From positions 1-28,087 of IMG/VR virus record IMGVR_UViG_3300030060_006363: a stretch of 28,087 nucleotides of DNA, one strand, 5' to 3'. Position 1 is the stretch's first letter. Every line of letters starts with the position of its first letter. Source of the DNA: a virus. Of the stretch, positions 1 to 5,206 are shown piece after piece. Position numbers and translations under genes: made by a program. Under the pieces are notes generated by a model that was not told the DNA's origin, did no database searches, and saw only the letters and a program-made list of their open reading frames with translations.

Positions 1-1
1 C

Positions 2-178
2 TTAAGGACAGTTGTTGAGTGTGTCTATTATGCGTCTCAACCAAGGCTGACGTATGGTGCAGTAGATTCCATGATGGAAACAGTTGAAGATGTAATAGAC
101 ATTCATATTGATTTTTTTGAAAAAGAAAGAGAAAACACCAAAGCTTTTCTGAAAAAATTGGAGGAGAACAAGACATGA
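2..178 (+). CDS. 3' end of hypothetical protein (partial)
   Basis: An open frame enters from the left edge and stops with TGA at 176-178. The visible 58 residues end in a charged, probably helical tail (FFEKEREN... KKLEENKT). The stop overlaps the next start as ATGA, the same junction used by the following small genes, so it belongs to the same operon. I do not recognise the family. The start lies outside the window. Confidence 0.6.
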   Translation, partial: LRTVVECVYYASQPRLTYGAVDSMMETVEDVIDIHIDFFEKERENTKAFLKKLEENKT

Positions 179-411
179 AATTAAATAATAATCAGTTAAA
201 ACTTATATTGTCTGCCGTTGTGGACTATCAAGCAAGTTTAAGTTCCTCAATAACCCTTTTACAAGATGCAGAGGGAGAAGAGTATAACAAGGGCTTTAAT
301 CTTCTTCACGATGAACATGTTGAAGCTGAATCTGTATGCAAGATTATACGATTAGAATTAGGAACGCCAATACCTACCGACATTAAAGAGACTAAAGGAG
401 ATACCAAATGA
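175..411 (+). CDS. Small hypothetical protein, 78 aa
   Basis: The ATG overlaps the upstream stop (ATGA) and has a strong SD, GAGGAG, 8-9 nt upstream at 161-166. The product is acidic and probably all-helical (NNNQLKLILSAVVDYQASL, then a Glu/His-rich second half). It has no signal peptide, Cys pairs or membrane segment. The stop overlaps the next start by 4 nt. The function is unknown; the setting is a run of tiny accessory genes of the kind often expressed early in phages. Confidence 0.7.
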   Translation: MKLNNNQLKLILSAVVDYQASLSSSITLLQDAEGEEYNKGFNLLHDEHVEAESVCKIIRLELGTPIPTDIKETKGDTK

Positions 412-623
412 CGAATAAAAAATACACCATACGCATTGCATCTTTAATTTTGCGTGTTGAAGATGAAGATGGAAAGGCAATAGCTGATGAGAATGGTGAG
501 CCTATAGAATATTATCCCCTTAAATGGAACAAGTCGCTTTGTCAACGTGAAGTTGAGGAAGAAATCGACCGTTTTCTTGAAAATTTAACTCTTGAAGATG
601 TTACGGAGAACCCAGATGACTGA
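408..623 (+). CDS. Small hypothetical protein, 71 aa (MTNKKYT N-terminus)
   Basis: It starts at ATG in an ATGA overlap, with AAAGGAG about 8 nt upstream. The N-terminus MTNKKYTIRIASLIL predicts a beta strand, followed by an acidic loop (EDEDGKAIADENGEP) and a helical C-terminus rich in Glu. Its first residues nearly match those of the genes at 616 (MTDKKYT) and 1050 (MTDKKEF), suggesting copied or exchanged start regions. No known domain is recognised. Confidence 0.65.
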   Translation: MTNKKYTIRIASLILRVEDEDGKAIADENGEPIEYYPLKWNKSLCQREVEEEIDRFLENLTLEDVTENPDD

Positions 624-846
624 TAAAAAATACACTAAAGAAGAATTGACAAAGGCATTTAATCTGGTGCTACATCCAGATCAACATTGGAAAGACCCTA
701 TATGTTCACAATGCCCCAGAGACAAGCAAGAGATTGTTGATTATGCCATTGATTATTTTGTGGGGGGAGGAGCTAATTTTTATTTAAAAGATGGAGCTTT
801 GTGGGTCGAGGCTCGTGGATATTATGCAAATGGATTGGAGGGCTAA
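616..846 (+). CDS. Small hypothetical protein, 76 aa, single CxxC
   Basis: I chose ATG 616 over an in-frame ATG at 592 because 616 follows CGGAGAA at 605-611, overlaps the upstream stop (621-623) by 8 nt, and gives an MTDKKYT N-terminus like its neighbours. The protein carries one CSQC motif (about residues 30-33), then a predicted helix (RDKQEIVDYAIDYF) and a short sheet (ANFYLKDGALWVEARG). One CxxC alone is not enough to call a zinc site. The function is unknown. Confidence 0.6.
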   Translation: MTDKKYTKEELTKAFNLVLHPDQHWKDPICSQCPRDKQEIVDYAIDYFVGGGANFYLKDGALWVEARGYYANGLEG

Positions 847-847
847 G

Positions 848-1057
848 ATGATTGAACCATATGATAAGATACGACATTGCGAAGTTTGTCACACTGGGTT
901 TGTTTTAGAAAATGAAACAAGTTGGAATGTTGAAGGTGCGTTTTTAGATTATGATGAACAAGATTCGCATCAAGGCGGTGAATATGTTTGTAATAAATGT
1001 TTTAATAAATTTGAGGAGACTAGAATGGTAGACCAGAGGAGAACAAGACATGACTGA
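848..1057 (+). CDS. Small zinc-ribbon-like protein, 69 aa
   Basis: The start is ATG 848, one base after the previous stop, with GGAGG at 837-841; an in-frame ATG at 791 lies deep in the upstream gene and is unlikely. Two Cys pairs, CEVC (near residue 10) and CNKC (near residue 54), frame an acidic middle, the pattern of a two-knuckle zinc ribbon. Phages use such proteins as adaptors or transcription modulators, but nothing here shows a partner. The last codons contain a second SD plus ATG (GAGGAGACTAGAATG, 1014-1028) read in frame, so the C-terminus looks like an overwritten gene junction. Confidence 0.6.
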   Translation: MIEPYDKIRHCEVCHTGFVLENETSWNVEGAFLDYDEQDSHQGGEYVCNKCFNKFEETRMVDQRRTRHD

Positions 1058-1319
1058 TAAAAAAGAATTCACAGTTTCAATTGTATGGGGAGAATTTACG
1101 GAATATGTTCCAATGTCTTATAGTTTCAAAACACAGGCAGAGCTTGACGCATTTTTATTGGGCGTTGAAGAAGCTCATGGTTGTGGAGTGATGAATTATA
1201 TTGTTCATACAAAAGGAAAAGATCAAAAGTTTACGTTAAAAGAATTTGATTTAGATCAACGTGATTTATCAAGTGCGTTTTTAAAAGAGTGGGAAGAATA
1301 TATGGAGACTAGACCATGA
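1050..1319 (+). CDS. Small hypothetical protein, 89 aa
   Basis: The ATG overlaps the upstream stop by 8 nt and follows GAGGAGAAC at 1035-1043. The N-terminus is MTDKKEFTVSIVWGEF. The body looks like a small alpha/beta protein: strand, an aromatic patch (EYVPMSYSFKTQAELDAFLLGVEEAHG), strand (MNYIVHT), and an acidic helical end. The segment FKTQAELDAFLLGVEEA suggests a helix found in many small phage proteins, but I cannot name a family. It ends in METRP because its last codons encode the next gene's SD. Confidence 0.65.
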   Translation: MTDKKEFTVSIVWGEFTEYVPMSYSFKTQAELDAFLLGVEEAHGCGVMNYIVHTKGKDQKFTLKEFDLDQRDLSSAFLKEWEEYMETRP

Positions 1320-1492
1320 CATTGACATACGAAAAACACGAAAGAAAATACTTCAATGATTTGAAAAGTAAACTAGAAGACGTATTTGAGGATTATGATT
1401 GTGAACTTAGTAAAAGCGCAACAGTTGGATATTTTACTGTTAGTTTTTATTCTGACAAACTACTCCAAAAATATAAGGAGACTAGACCATGA
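1316..1492 (+). CDS. Very small hypothetical protein, 58 aa
   Basis: A complete frame starts at ATG 1316, overlaps the previous stop as ATGA, and has TATGGAGAC about 8 nt upstream. It stops at 1490-1492, overlapping the next ATG by 4 nt. The product begins MTLTYEKHERKYFNDLKSKL, is charged and amphipathic, and ends YKETRP. It fills exactly the gap between its neighbours with the operon's usual junctions on both sides, which is the main support. No domain is recognised. Confidence 0.6.
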   Translation: MTLTYEKHERKYFNDLKSKLEDVFEDYDCELSKSATVGYFTVSFYSDKLLQKYKETRP

Positions 1493-1701
1493 AAACTAAA
1501 GAAAAAGAAAAAAACGAAACATATCAATATGAGTGTATTTTAAATTTAGGGAAAGTGTATCCTTGCCGATACGCAAAAAGTAAAGAAGAATTTATTAATA
1601 ACCTATTAGACGAATACAATACTGCGTGTAATGGACTATTTGATGTAAGGCGAGAAGATATTTCTAAAATAACTTCTGATGAGGAGACAGACAATGAGTG
1701 A
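1489..1701 (+). CDS. Small hypothetical protein, 70 aa
   Basis: It starts in an ATGA overlap after AAGGAGAC (1475-1482). The N-terminus is Lys/Glu-rich (MKTKEKEKNETYQYE), followed by a probable strand (CILNLGKVYPCRYA) and helix (SKEEFINNLLDEYNTACNG). It contains three Cys residues but no CxxC pair. It overlaps the next gene by 8 nt. The function is unknown. Confidence 0.6.
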   Translation: MKTKEKEKNETYQYECILNLGKVYPCRYAKSKEEFINNLLDEYNTACNGLFDVRREDISKITSDEETDNE

Positions 1702-2026
1702 TATAGGAAACAGATGCGTCCATTGTGGTGCTGATACATCTTTTGGTAGCGGATTATTCGTTAATCGTATTCCTGCGGATGCCGATTATCAGGCAGAAGA
1801 TTCTGAAGGTAATATAATCTTTAAAGACGGGGAGTATCGTGACGGATATGCCTGTGCTCCATGCATGGCCTTAGACTGTGACCGTTGTGATGTTTCATTT
1901 CCTTTAGATGAAGATATAACAGCAGATGATTGCGACCTTATGGAGTTTAGTGATGGTGCATACCGTGTCCATGAGTGTTGTTTAACTGAGGAAGAAACTA
2001 AAATTTGGAAGAAATTAAACTTTTAA
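1694..2026 (+). CDS. Cys-rich, probably zinc-binding protein, 110 aa
   Basis: ATG 1694 is preferred over in-frame ATG 1679 because GAGGAGAC (1681-1688) sits at the right distance. The protein opens with CVHC at residues 8-11, and has CAPC and CDRC near the middle and a CC pair near the C-terminus. This suggests one or two zinc knuckles around an acidic core. No catalytic motif is visible. It is the last gene of the chain; a strong terminator follows about 20 nt downstream. Confidence 0.65.
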   Translation: MSDIGNRCVHCGADTSFGSGLFVNRIPADADYQAEDSEGNIIFKDGEYRDGYACAPCMALDCDRCDVSFPLDEDITADDCDLMEFSDGAYRVHECCLTEEETKIWKKLNF

Positions 2027-2045
2027 ATTAATTAACCAATAACGG

Positions 2046-2080
2046 AAAAATCCCGAGGTTTTTATCTCGGGATTTTTTTT
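2046..2080 (+). terminator. Intrinsic terminator of the small-gene operon
   Basis: TCCCGAG (2051-2057) pairs with CTCGGGA (2066-2072) across an 8-nt loop, flanked by A- and T-runs that lengthen the stem, and is followed by eight T. It lies just after the last small gene and before the next promoter. Confidence 0.9.
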
Positions 2081-2095
2081 GGCCAAAAATAGGGG

Positions 2096-2125
2096 TTGAC
2101 AAGGTATGGGATAATATGTTATAAT
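2096..2125 (+). promoter_or_regulatory. Consensus sigma70-type promoter
   Basis: TTGACA (2096-2101) and TATAAT (2120-2125) are both perfect hexamers, 18 bp apart. TTATAA at 2119-2124 would give a 17-bp spacer. It sits between the terminator at 2046-2080 and the gene at 2222, so it should drive that gene using host RNA polymerase. Confidence 0.85.
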
Positions 2126-2131
2126 TAAGAT

Positions 2132-2156
2132 ACGGAGAAATCCTAATATACTCCGT
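2132..2156 (+). promoter_or_regulatory. 5'-terminal hairpin of the leader
   Basis: ACGGAG (2132-2137) pairs with CTCCGT (2151-2156) around a 13-nt loop. Transcription from the promoter at 2096-2125 should begin about 7 nt past the -10 box, so the hairpin would form the extreme 5' end of a roughly 90-nt leader. A second weak hairpin (TTTGA/TCAAA, 2161-2179) follows. A 5' stem can protect mRNA from decay; regulation is also possible but not shown. Confidence 0.5.
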
Positions 2157-2221
2157 GCTATTTGACATTGTGAATCAAACAAAAATAATTTTTTAATTTT
2201 AATTAAAGGACTAACTAAACT

Positions 2222-2689
2222 ATGAAAAATTATAAATACAACGATGGCGGAAGAAAAGAAGCAGGATTTAAAGGCGAGGCAAGAGATTGTGTTTGTCGAG
2301 CAATAGTTATAGCGTCAGGAAGACCTTATCAAGAAGTGTATGATAGGTTAGCTGAAGGCAATGCTTCTCAAAGACGTAGCAAACATCAAAAAACTAAACT
2401 GCCTAAATCTGCTCAAAATGGAATTGATGTTTGGAGAAAATGGTTTAAAGATTACATGAAAGAGCTTGGATTTGAGTGGACGGCTACAATGCAAATTGGT
2501 TCGGGATGCAAGGTTCATCTTAAATCAGATGAGCTACCGAAAGGCCGATTAGTGTGTGTGGTGTCAAGGCATTATGTTTCTGTTATTGATGGAGTCATTA
2601 ACGATACTCACGATTGTTCCAGAGAAGGAACACGATGCGTCTATGGGTATTGGAAACTAAAAGACTCTGTTACTTCTGCAACGAGCTGA
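2222..2689 (+). CDS. Possible papain-like cysteine protease, 155 aa
   Basis: The protein begins with MKNYKYNDGGRKEAGFKG, then a Cys-containing helix start (RDCVCRAIVIASGRPYQEVY; C23 likely nucleophile, C25 alternative). It ends with a His strand (SRHYVSVIDG, H117) and a polar turn (INDTHD, N127/D128/D131). Cys on an N-terminal helix, then His and Asn/Asp on late strands, is the papain-like order. I remember similar DCVxRAI...HYV proteins as unassigned genes of many phages; the protease call is inference. It has its own promoter, leader and terminator, so it is a one-gene unit. ATG 2222 has AAAGGA upstream with a rather long spacing (about 11 nt). Its 3' end overlaps the convergent nuclease gene by 20 nt. 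Confidence 0.55.
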   Translation: MKNYKYNDGGRKEAGFKGEARDCVCRAIVIASGRPYQEVYDRLAEGNASQRRSKHQKTKLPKSAQNGIDVWRKWFKDYMKELGFEWTATMQIGSGCKVHLKSDELPKGRLVCVVSRHYVSVIDGVINDTHDCSREGTRCVYGYWKLKDSVTSATS

Positions 2690-3140
2690 ATATCTTTTCC
2701 CAATCAATGTAAGGATATTCAAAGAACCCACCGAGGGGCTGAAGATTCAGCCCCTCTTTTTTTACGTCTAAAACTTGGGAAGCGTGGTACAGGTAGATAG
2801 AATCTGTTGCGTCCTCGACCATGATCCATGAGCGAGTGTCTTTGTTTTTTTGCAGGAAAGACACTTGATGCGGAGACAGGCGAATACTTCGGGTTGAGGT
2901 AATCTTAAGTTCAATAAAGTGAAAGTGGTATTCAGGGCAACGAACAAGCAAATCGGGAATACCTCTGGTGGCATAGGTATCAAGCTTTAAAACATCCCAT
3001 TTAGGAAGCCTCCACAGATTGCTCCTAATCTTTTGGTAAAACTTCTTCTCCGTTCTTTTGATTTTCTTTTTCGTAATCTTCAGGGTTGGCTTGGTGTTCG
3101 ATGACGATGGGCTCTGGATGATCTCCTCGAGTGTTTTCAT
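2670..3140 (-). CDS. VRR-NUC / PD-(D/E)XK nuclease, 156 aa
   Basis: The catalytic core is readable: a helix (KRTEKKFYQKIRSNL, about 29-42), then RGIPDLLV with D63, then FHFIELKI with E77 and K79, then LSPHQVSFL with Q92. This G-I-P-D ... E-L-K ... Q order is the VRR-NUC type of PD-(D/E)XK nuclease, a fold used on branched or flapped DNA; in phages it is a likely Holliday-junction or flap nuclease. ATG 3140 has AAAGGA 8 nt upstream. This start makes the gene overlap the small terminase gene by 116 nt in a different frame; the N-terminal 25 residues before the domain are low-complexity, so a later start cannot be excluded. The neighbouring terminase gene suggests a role in clearing branches before packaging. 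Confidence 0.85.
   Translation of the reverse strand: MKTLEEIIQSPSSSNTKPTLKITKKKIKRTEKKFYQKIRSNLWRLPKWDVLKLDTYATRGIPDLLVRCPEYHFHFIELKITSTRSIRLSPHQVSFLQKNKDTRSWIMVEDATDSIYLYHASQVLDVKKEGLNLQPLGGFFEYPYIDWEKIFSSLQK
2733..2763 (+). terminator. Intrinsic terminator inside the opposite-strand nuclease gene
   Basis: GAGGGGCTG (2733-2741) pairs with CAGCCCCTC (2748-2756), and seven T follow (2757-2763). It is oriented to end plus-strand transcripts from the gene at 2222. The same bases encode residues of the VRR-NUC-like gene on the minus strand. Confidence 0.85.
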
Positions 3141-3612
3141 TTCGTATTTCCTTTAACCTTTTTAAAACTTCATCTTTTGACATCTGGTCTATTGATCCGT
3201 GAAGAATTTCTTTTCTATCAATGTACAGTCCTTGAGCTTGGCCCCTTCGATACTCAGCCTGAACAGAGGCCGAGTAAGCTCCATTTTCTTCTGCTCTTCT
3301 GGATAAATCGTCTAATCTTTTAATGTGACGGTTATATGTGACGGCATATTTACGATCAAGTTCGGTTCGATATGTTTGCAGGGCACGAACAACATGAGGA
3401 CTTTTGTAAGGGTTTAATAGTTCTGATGCACGAACATGGGCAGACCCTTTTGCATATCCTGCCTCAATTGCGGCCTCGGTATTGGTAATCTCTCCGTCCC
3501 GTGACACAAGGGCTTTGACAAACTTTTCTTCCTTTCGTGTCAATTGTTTACTGACACGTTTCTGGTAGGCTTTGTCATTTGGGTCAAGAGTAAGTAAAGC
3601 TTTAACTGGCAT
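3025..3612 (-). CDS. terS: Terminase small subunit, 195 aa
   Basis: Residues about 20-70 match the Terminase_2-type small subunit DNA-binding domain: LTRKEEKFVKALV, TNTEAAIEAGYAKGSAHVR, ASELLNPYKSPHVVRAL. This protein recognises the packaging start site and recruits the large subunit. Then follows a charged helical region (about 70-160) typical of the oligomerisation part, and an acidic C-terminus (EDYEKENQKNGEEVLPKD). ATG 3612 has no clear SD; the sequence just upstream is AAGATATATCCGAT. A terminator hairpin ends 17 nt before the start codon, so expression probably needs read-through or antitermination (see the leader). The large subunit is not in the window. Confidence 0.85.
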   Translation of the reverse strand: MPVKALLTLDPNDKAYQKRVSKQLTRKEEKFVKALVSRDGEITNTEAAIEAGYAKGSAHVRASELLNPYKSPHVVRALQTYRTELDRKYAVTYNRHIKRLDDLSRRAEENGAYSASVQAEYRRGQAQGLYIDRKEILHGSIDQMSKDEVLKRLKEIRNENTRGDHPEPIVIEHQANPEDYEKENQKNGEEVLPKD

Positions 3613-3628
3613 ATCGGATATATCTTAT

Positions 3629-3665
3629 AAAAAAGACCCCTGACTTTCAATAAAAAAGTCAGGGG
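3629..3665 (-). terminator. Intrinsic terminator just upstream of terS
   Basis: On the minus strand an 11-bp stem (CCCCTGACTTT, 3665-3655, with AAAGTCAGGGG, 3647-3637) closes a 7-nt loop and is followed by TCTTTTTT. On the plus strand no T-run follows, so the direction is minus. It ends just before the terS start (3612), the position of an attenuator. Confidence 0.85.
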
Positions 3666-3797
3666 CAAGGTAAAGGACGTACTATGAGTACATGTCGTGA
3701 TCCAAGGGGTGAGGAGAGCCAAATGTGAACCCCTTAGACTATAGCCTCACGACAGGCTGTTGTTCCACTTTCACATTCGGCTGTTCTGTTCAATATC
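3666..3797 (-). ncRNA. Structured leader RNA / small RNA upstream of terS
   Basis: Read on the minus strand, three long pairings can be seen. Stem A pairs AGCCGAATGTGAA (3782-3770) with TTCACATTTGGCT (3729-3717), 13 pairs with one G-U. Stem B pairs AAGGGGT (3735-3729) with ACCCCTT (3710-3704). Stem C pairs TGTCGTGA (3754-3747) with TCACGACA (3700-3693) and encloses B. The 3' arm of A lies in the loop of B while its 5' arm lies outside C, so A with B/C forms a pseudoknot. Small hairpins AGCCT/AGGCT (3758-3743) and GTACT/AGTAC (3691-3679) are also possible. Stem A has an A-C mismatch on the plus strand but a G-U pair on the minus strand, supporting minus-strand transcription. A promoter lies upstream and a terminator downstream. 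It may be an attenuator leader of terS or a free RNA of about 165 nt. Confidence 0.6.
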
Positions 3798-3801
3798 CTA
3801 T

Positions 3802-3830
3802 ATTGTAAGATATAACTACATATGTTACAA
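3802..3830 (-). promoter_or_regulatory. Sigma70-like promoter for the terS leader
   Basis: On the minus strand TTGTAA (3830-3825, 4 of 6 consensus bases) is followed after exactly 17 nt by TACAAT (3807-3802, 5 of 6). The predicted start at about 3796 lies directly before the structured region. The surrounding DNA is AT-rich, so chance matches are possible. Confidence 0.5.
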
Positions 3831-3863
3831 GATATAATTATATTTTACAGGGGATTTTTAAAC

Positions 3864-4424
3864 ATGATGTCATATATGGTTACATATCACACTTTAAACG
3901 AGGAAGGAACAGAAGAGGAGAGAATATTTACGTTTTCGTCAGGTAATTTTCTTGATTTTTTTATGATTATAAATTCGGAATGTGCCAGAAAAGGGATTAA
4001 ATCGGTGCAAGATGTTGTTTCTATTGAAGAAATTGGAGAAAAAAGGGAAAAACTTGACAGGAACTCGATAATAGATCAGGCTAAAAACTTAATAAACGGA
4101 GAAAGAGAGACAACATATGGAGATCCTCTTGTAGCCCATGGGCATATTGCGAAGGGATGGAGTGCCATTCTCGGAGTAGAAAAAATCCCTCCCTCGACAG
4201 TCGCCCTGATGATGGCTTGGCTGAAAATTTCCAGAATTTTATCCAATAAAAAACATGAGGACTCTTACGCTGATGCAATTGGCTATATGGCGTTGTCTGC
4301 GGAATGTGCGGAGAAAGAAGATGGATATGAAAAAAAAGCGTTTAGCGTTCAGGAAAAAACGTCTCCAGAATTTGGAGAGGGTGAGAAGCAAAACGGAACA
4401 GACATTAACGAGGAATCCGAATGA
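3864..4424 (+). CDS. DUF6378-like phage protein, 186 aa
   Basis: The C-terminal half holds the recognisable part: IIDQAKNLINGERETTYGDP, then AHGHIAKGWSAILG, then TVALMMAWLKISRIL and HEDSYADAIGYMALSAE. This ER..TYGDP ... KI.R ... D...D..GY series is the DUF6378 pattern, an all-helical phage domain of unknown role, vaguely MazG-like in its helical acidic layout. The N-terminal 60 residues look like a separate small beta-rich part. ATG 3864 is chosen over in-frame ATG 3822 because AGGGGA (3849-3854) lies 9 nt upstream; ATG 3867 and 3876 are also in frame. It opens the second small-gene operon. Confidence 0.7.
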   Translation: MMSYMVTYHTLNEEGTEEERIFTFSSGNFLDFFMIINSECARKGIKSVQDVVSIEEIGEKREKLDRNSIIDQAKNLINGERETTYGDPLVAHGHIAKGWSAILGVEKIPPSTVALMMAWLKISRILSNKKHEDSYADAIGYMALSAECAEKEDGYEKKAFSVQEKTSPEFGEGEKQNGTDINEESE

Positions 4425-4617
4425 CCCTTCAAGTTGGGGGCGAGGGTTTTATGAGGATAATCTTGTGATGAAAAAAACGAATGGAGCGGTAACAGGACTT
4501 AGGGCCAGACACAGGATTGAAGGTGTTGTTATCCCCAAAGAAATATCAACGGTCTGTATAGAGTGTACGACTGTGCATCAATCACCTTTTAATGGAAAAA
4601 GAACACATTATGATTAG
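4381..4617 (+). CDS. Small hypothetical protein, start uncertain
   Basis: The frame is protein-like from about 4420 onward (NPNDPSSWGRGFYEDNLV, then GAVTGLRARHRIEGVVIP, then CIECTTVH with a CxxC). Its start is unclear. GTG 4381 gives 78 aa but the SD (GGAG, 4374-4377) is too close. ATG 4468 gives 49 aa, has GAGGA upstream, and overlaps the stop of a 15-codon reading frame (4421-4468) that itself has a well-placed GAGGA. I list the longer form because the Trp/Gly/aromatic segment upstream of 4468 looks coding. The function is unknown. Confidence 0.4.
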   Translation: MRSKTEQTLTRNPNDPSSWGRGFYEDNLVMKKTNGAVTGLRARHRIEGVVIPKEISTVCIECTTVHQSPFNGKRTHYD

Positions 4618-4879
4618 CAAAAGGAAAGAAGAGATACTGAAGAACCACTTAGATGTTATTTGCGATATTTTTGAGGAAAGCATTCCTAAAAATAAACCAA
4701 CGACAAATGTCAGGGAGATACAACAGTATCAGGAGATACAAAGAATTAATTCGTTACTGACATCAATTAAACAATGTATTCATAAATTTTTAGAAGAGGA
4801 CAAAATAAATGAACGATCAAGCAGTACGCCCATTACAATTAGCGAAGAACAAAAAAGAATCTATCGAAGCGTCTTTTGA
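4610..4879 (+). CDS. Small helical protein, 89 aa
   Basis: ATG 4610 overlaps the preceding stop (4615-4617); ATG 4592 in the same frame has no SD. The product is charged and mostly helical (KRKEEILKNHLDVICDIFEE, then INSLLTSIKQCIHKFLEEDK), with a polar tail. Its last 71 nt overlap the next gene in another frame. No family is recognised. Confidence 0.5.
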   Translation: MISKRKEEILKNHLDVICDIFEESIPKNKPTTNVREIQQYQEIQRINSLLTSIKQCIHKFLEEDKINERSSSTPITISEEQKRIYRSVF

Positions 4880-5090
4880 TGAAGCAATCTCTGCTTTGGA
4901 GAAAGTAAATCATTTTATAATAGACTTGATAAAAAAAGAAAAAATACAGAAAAAAACATTATTAAGGAAAAGCAATAAGTTAATTGACGACTCTATTGAC
5001 CTGTTGATTGAAACTAAAGAGGAGTTAGAGAATGGACATAATCACAATCAAGGAATCCTCTTCAGGGAAGAAACAACAATTAGCGATTGA
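4809..5090 (+). CDS. Small coiled-coil protein, 93 aa
   Basis: ATG 4809 follows GAAGAGGAC with good spacing. The middle (ASFDEAISALEKVNHFIIDL, then IKKEKIQKKTLLRKSNKLID, then SIDLLIETKEELENG) has a coiled-coil heptad pattern of Leu/Ile with Lys/Glu. It has no membrane segment. It overlaps its neighbours on both sides (71 nt upstream, 59 nt downstream). The function is unknown. Confidence 0.55.
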   Translation: MNDQAVRPLQLAKNKKESIEASFDEAISALEKVNHFIIDLIKKEKIQKKTLLRKSNKLIDDSIDLLIETKEELENGHNHNQGILFREETTISD

Positions 5091-5205
5091 TCTAAACCCA
5101 GAGGAAAAACACCAAGAAAAAAAGAAAGGATTTAAGGAAAGAATAAAAAGTTTTCTGAGACGTTTTGATCCAAGACCTGATTTTACTTTTAGAGAAGGAG
5201 AATAG
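5032..5205 (+). CDS. Very small basic protein, 57 aa
   Basis: ATG 5032 follows AGAGGAG (5018-5024) and the frame stops at TAG 5203-5205, one base before the next start. The product begins MDIITIKESSSGKKQQLAID and continues with a very basic stretch (KKKGFKERIKSFLRRFDP). Such a stretch could bind nucleic acid or a membrane surface. The final codons supply a near-perfect SD for the next gene. It overlaps the previous gene by 59 nt. Confidence 0.5.
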   Translation: MDIITIKESSSGKKQQLAIDLNPEEKHQEKKKGFKERIKSFLRRFDPRPDFTFREGE

Positions 5206-5206
5206 A

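Noticed and set aside
3693-3754. tRNA-like fold with perfect 8-bp outer stem (TGTCGTGA/TCACGACA)
   Set aside because: Only 46 nt lie inside the stem; there is no T-arm with a TTC loop, no D-arm and no anticodon stem. It fits the leader pseudoknot instead.
3831-3840. TATAAT as the plus-strand promoter for the gene at 3864
   Set aside because: TATAAT at 3833-3838 has no -35 match at 16-18 bp; the region is simply AT-rich, so it is not called.
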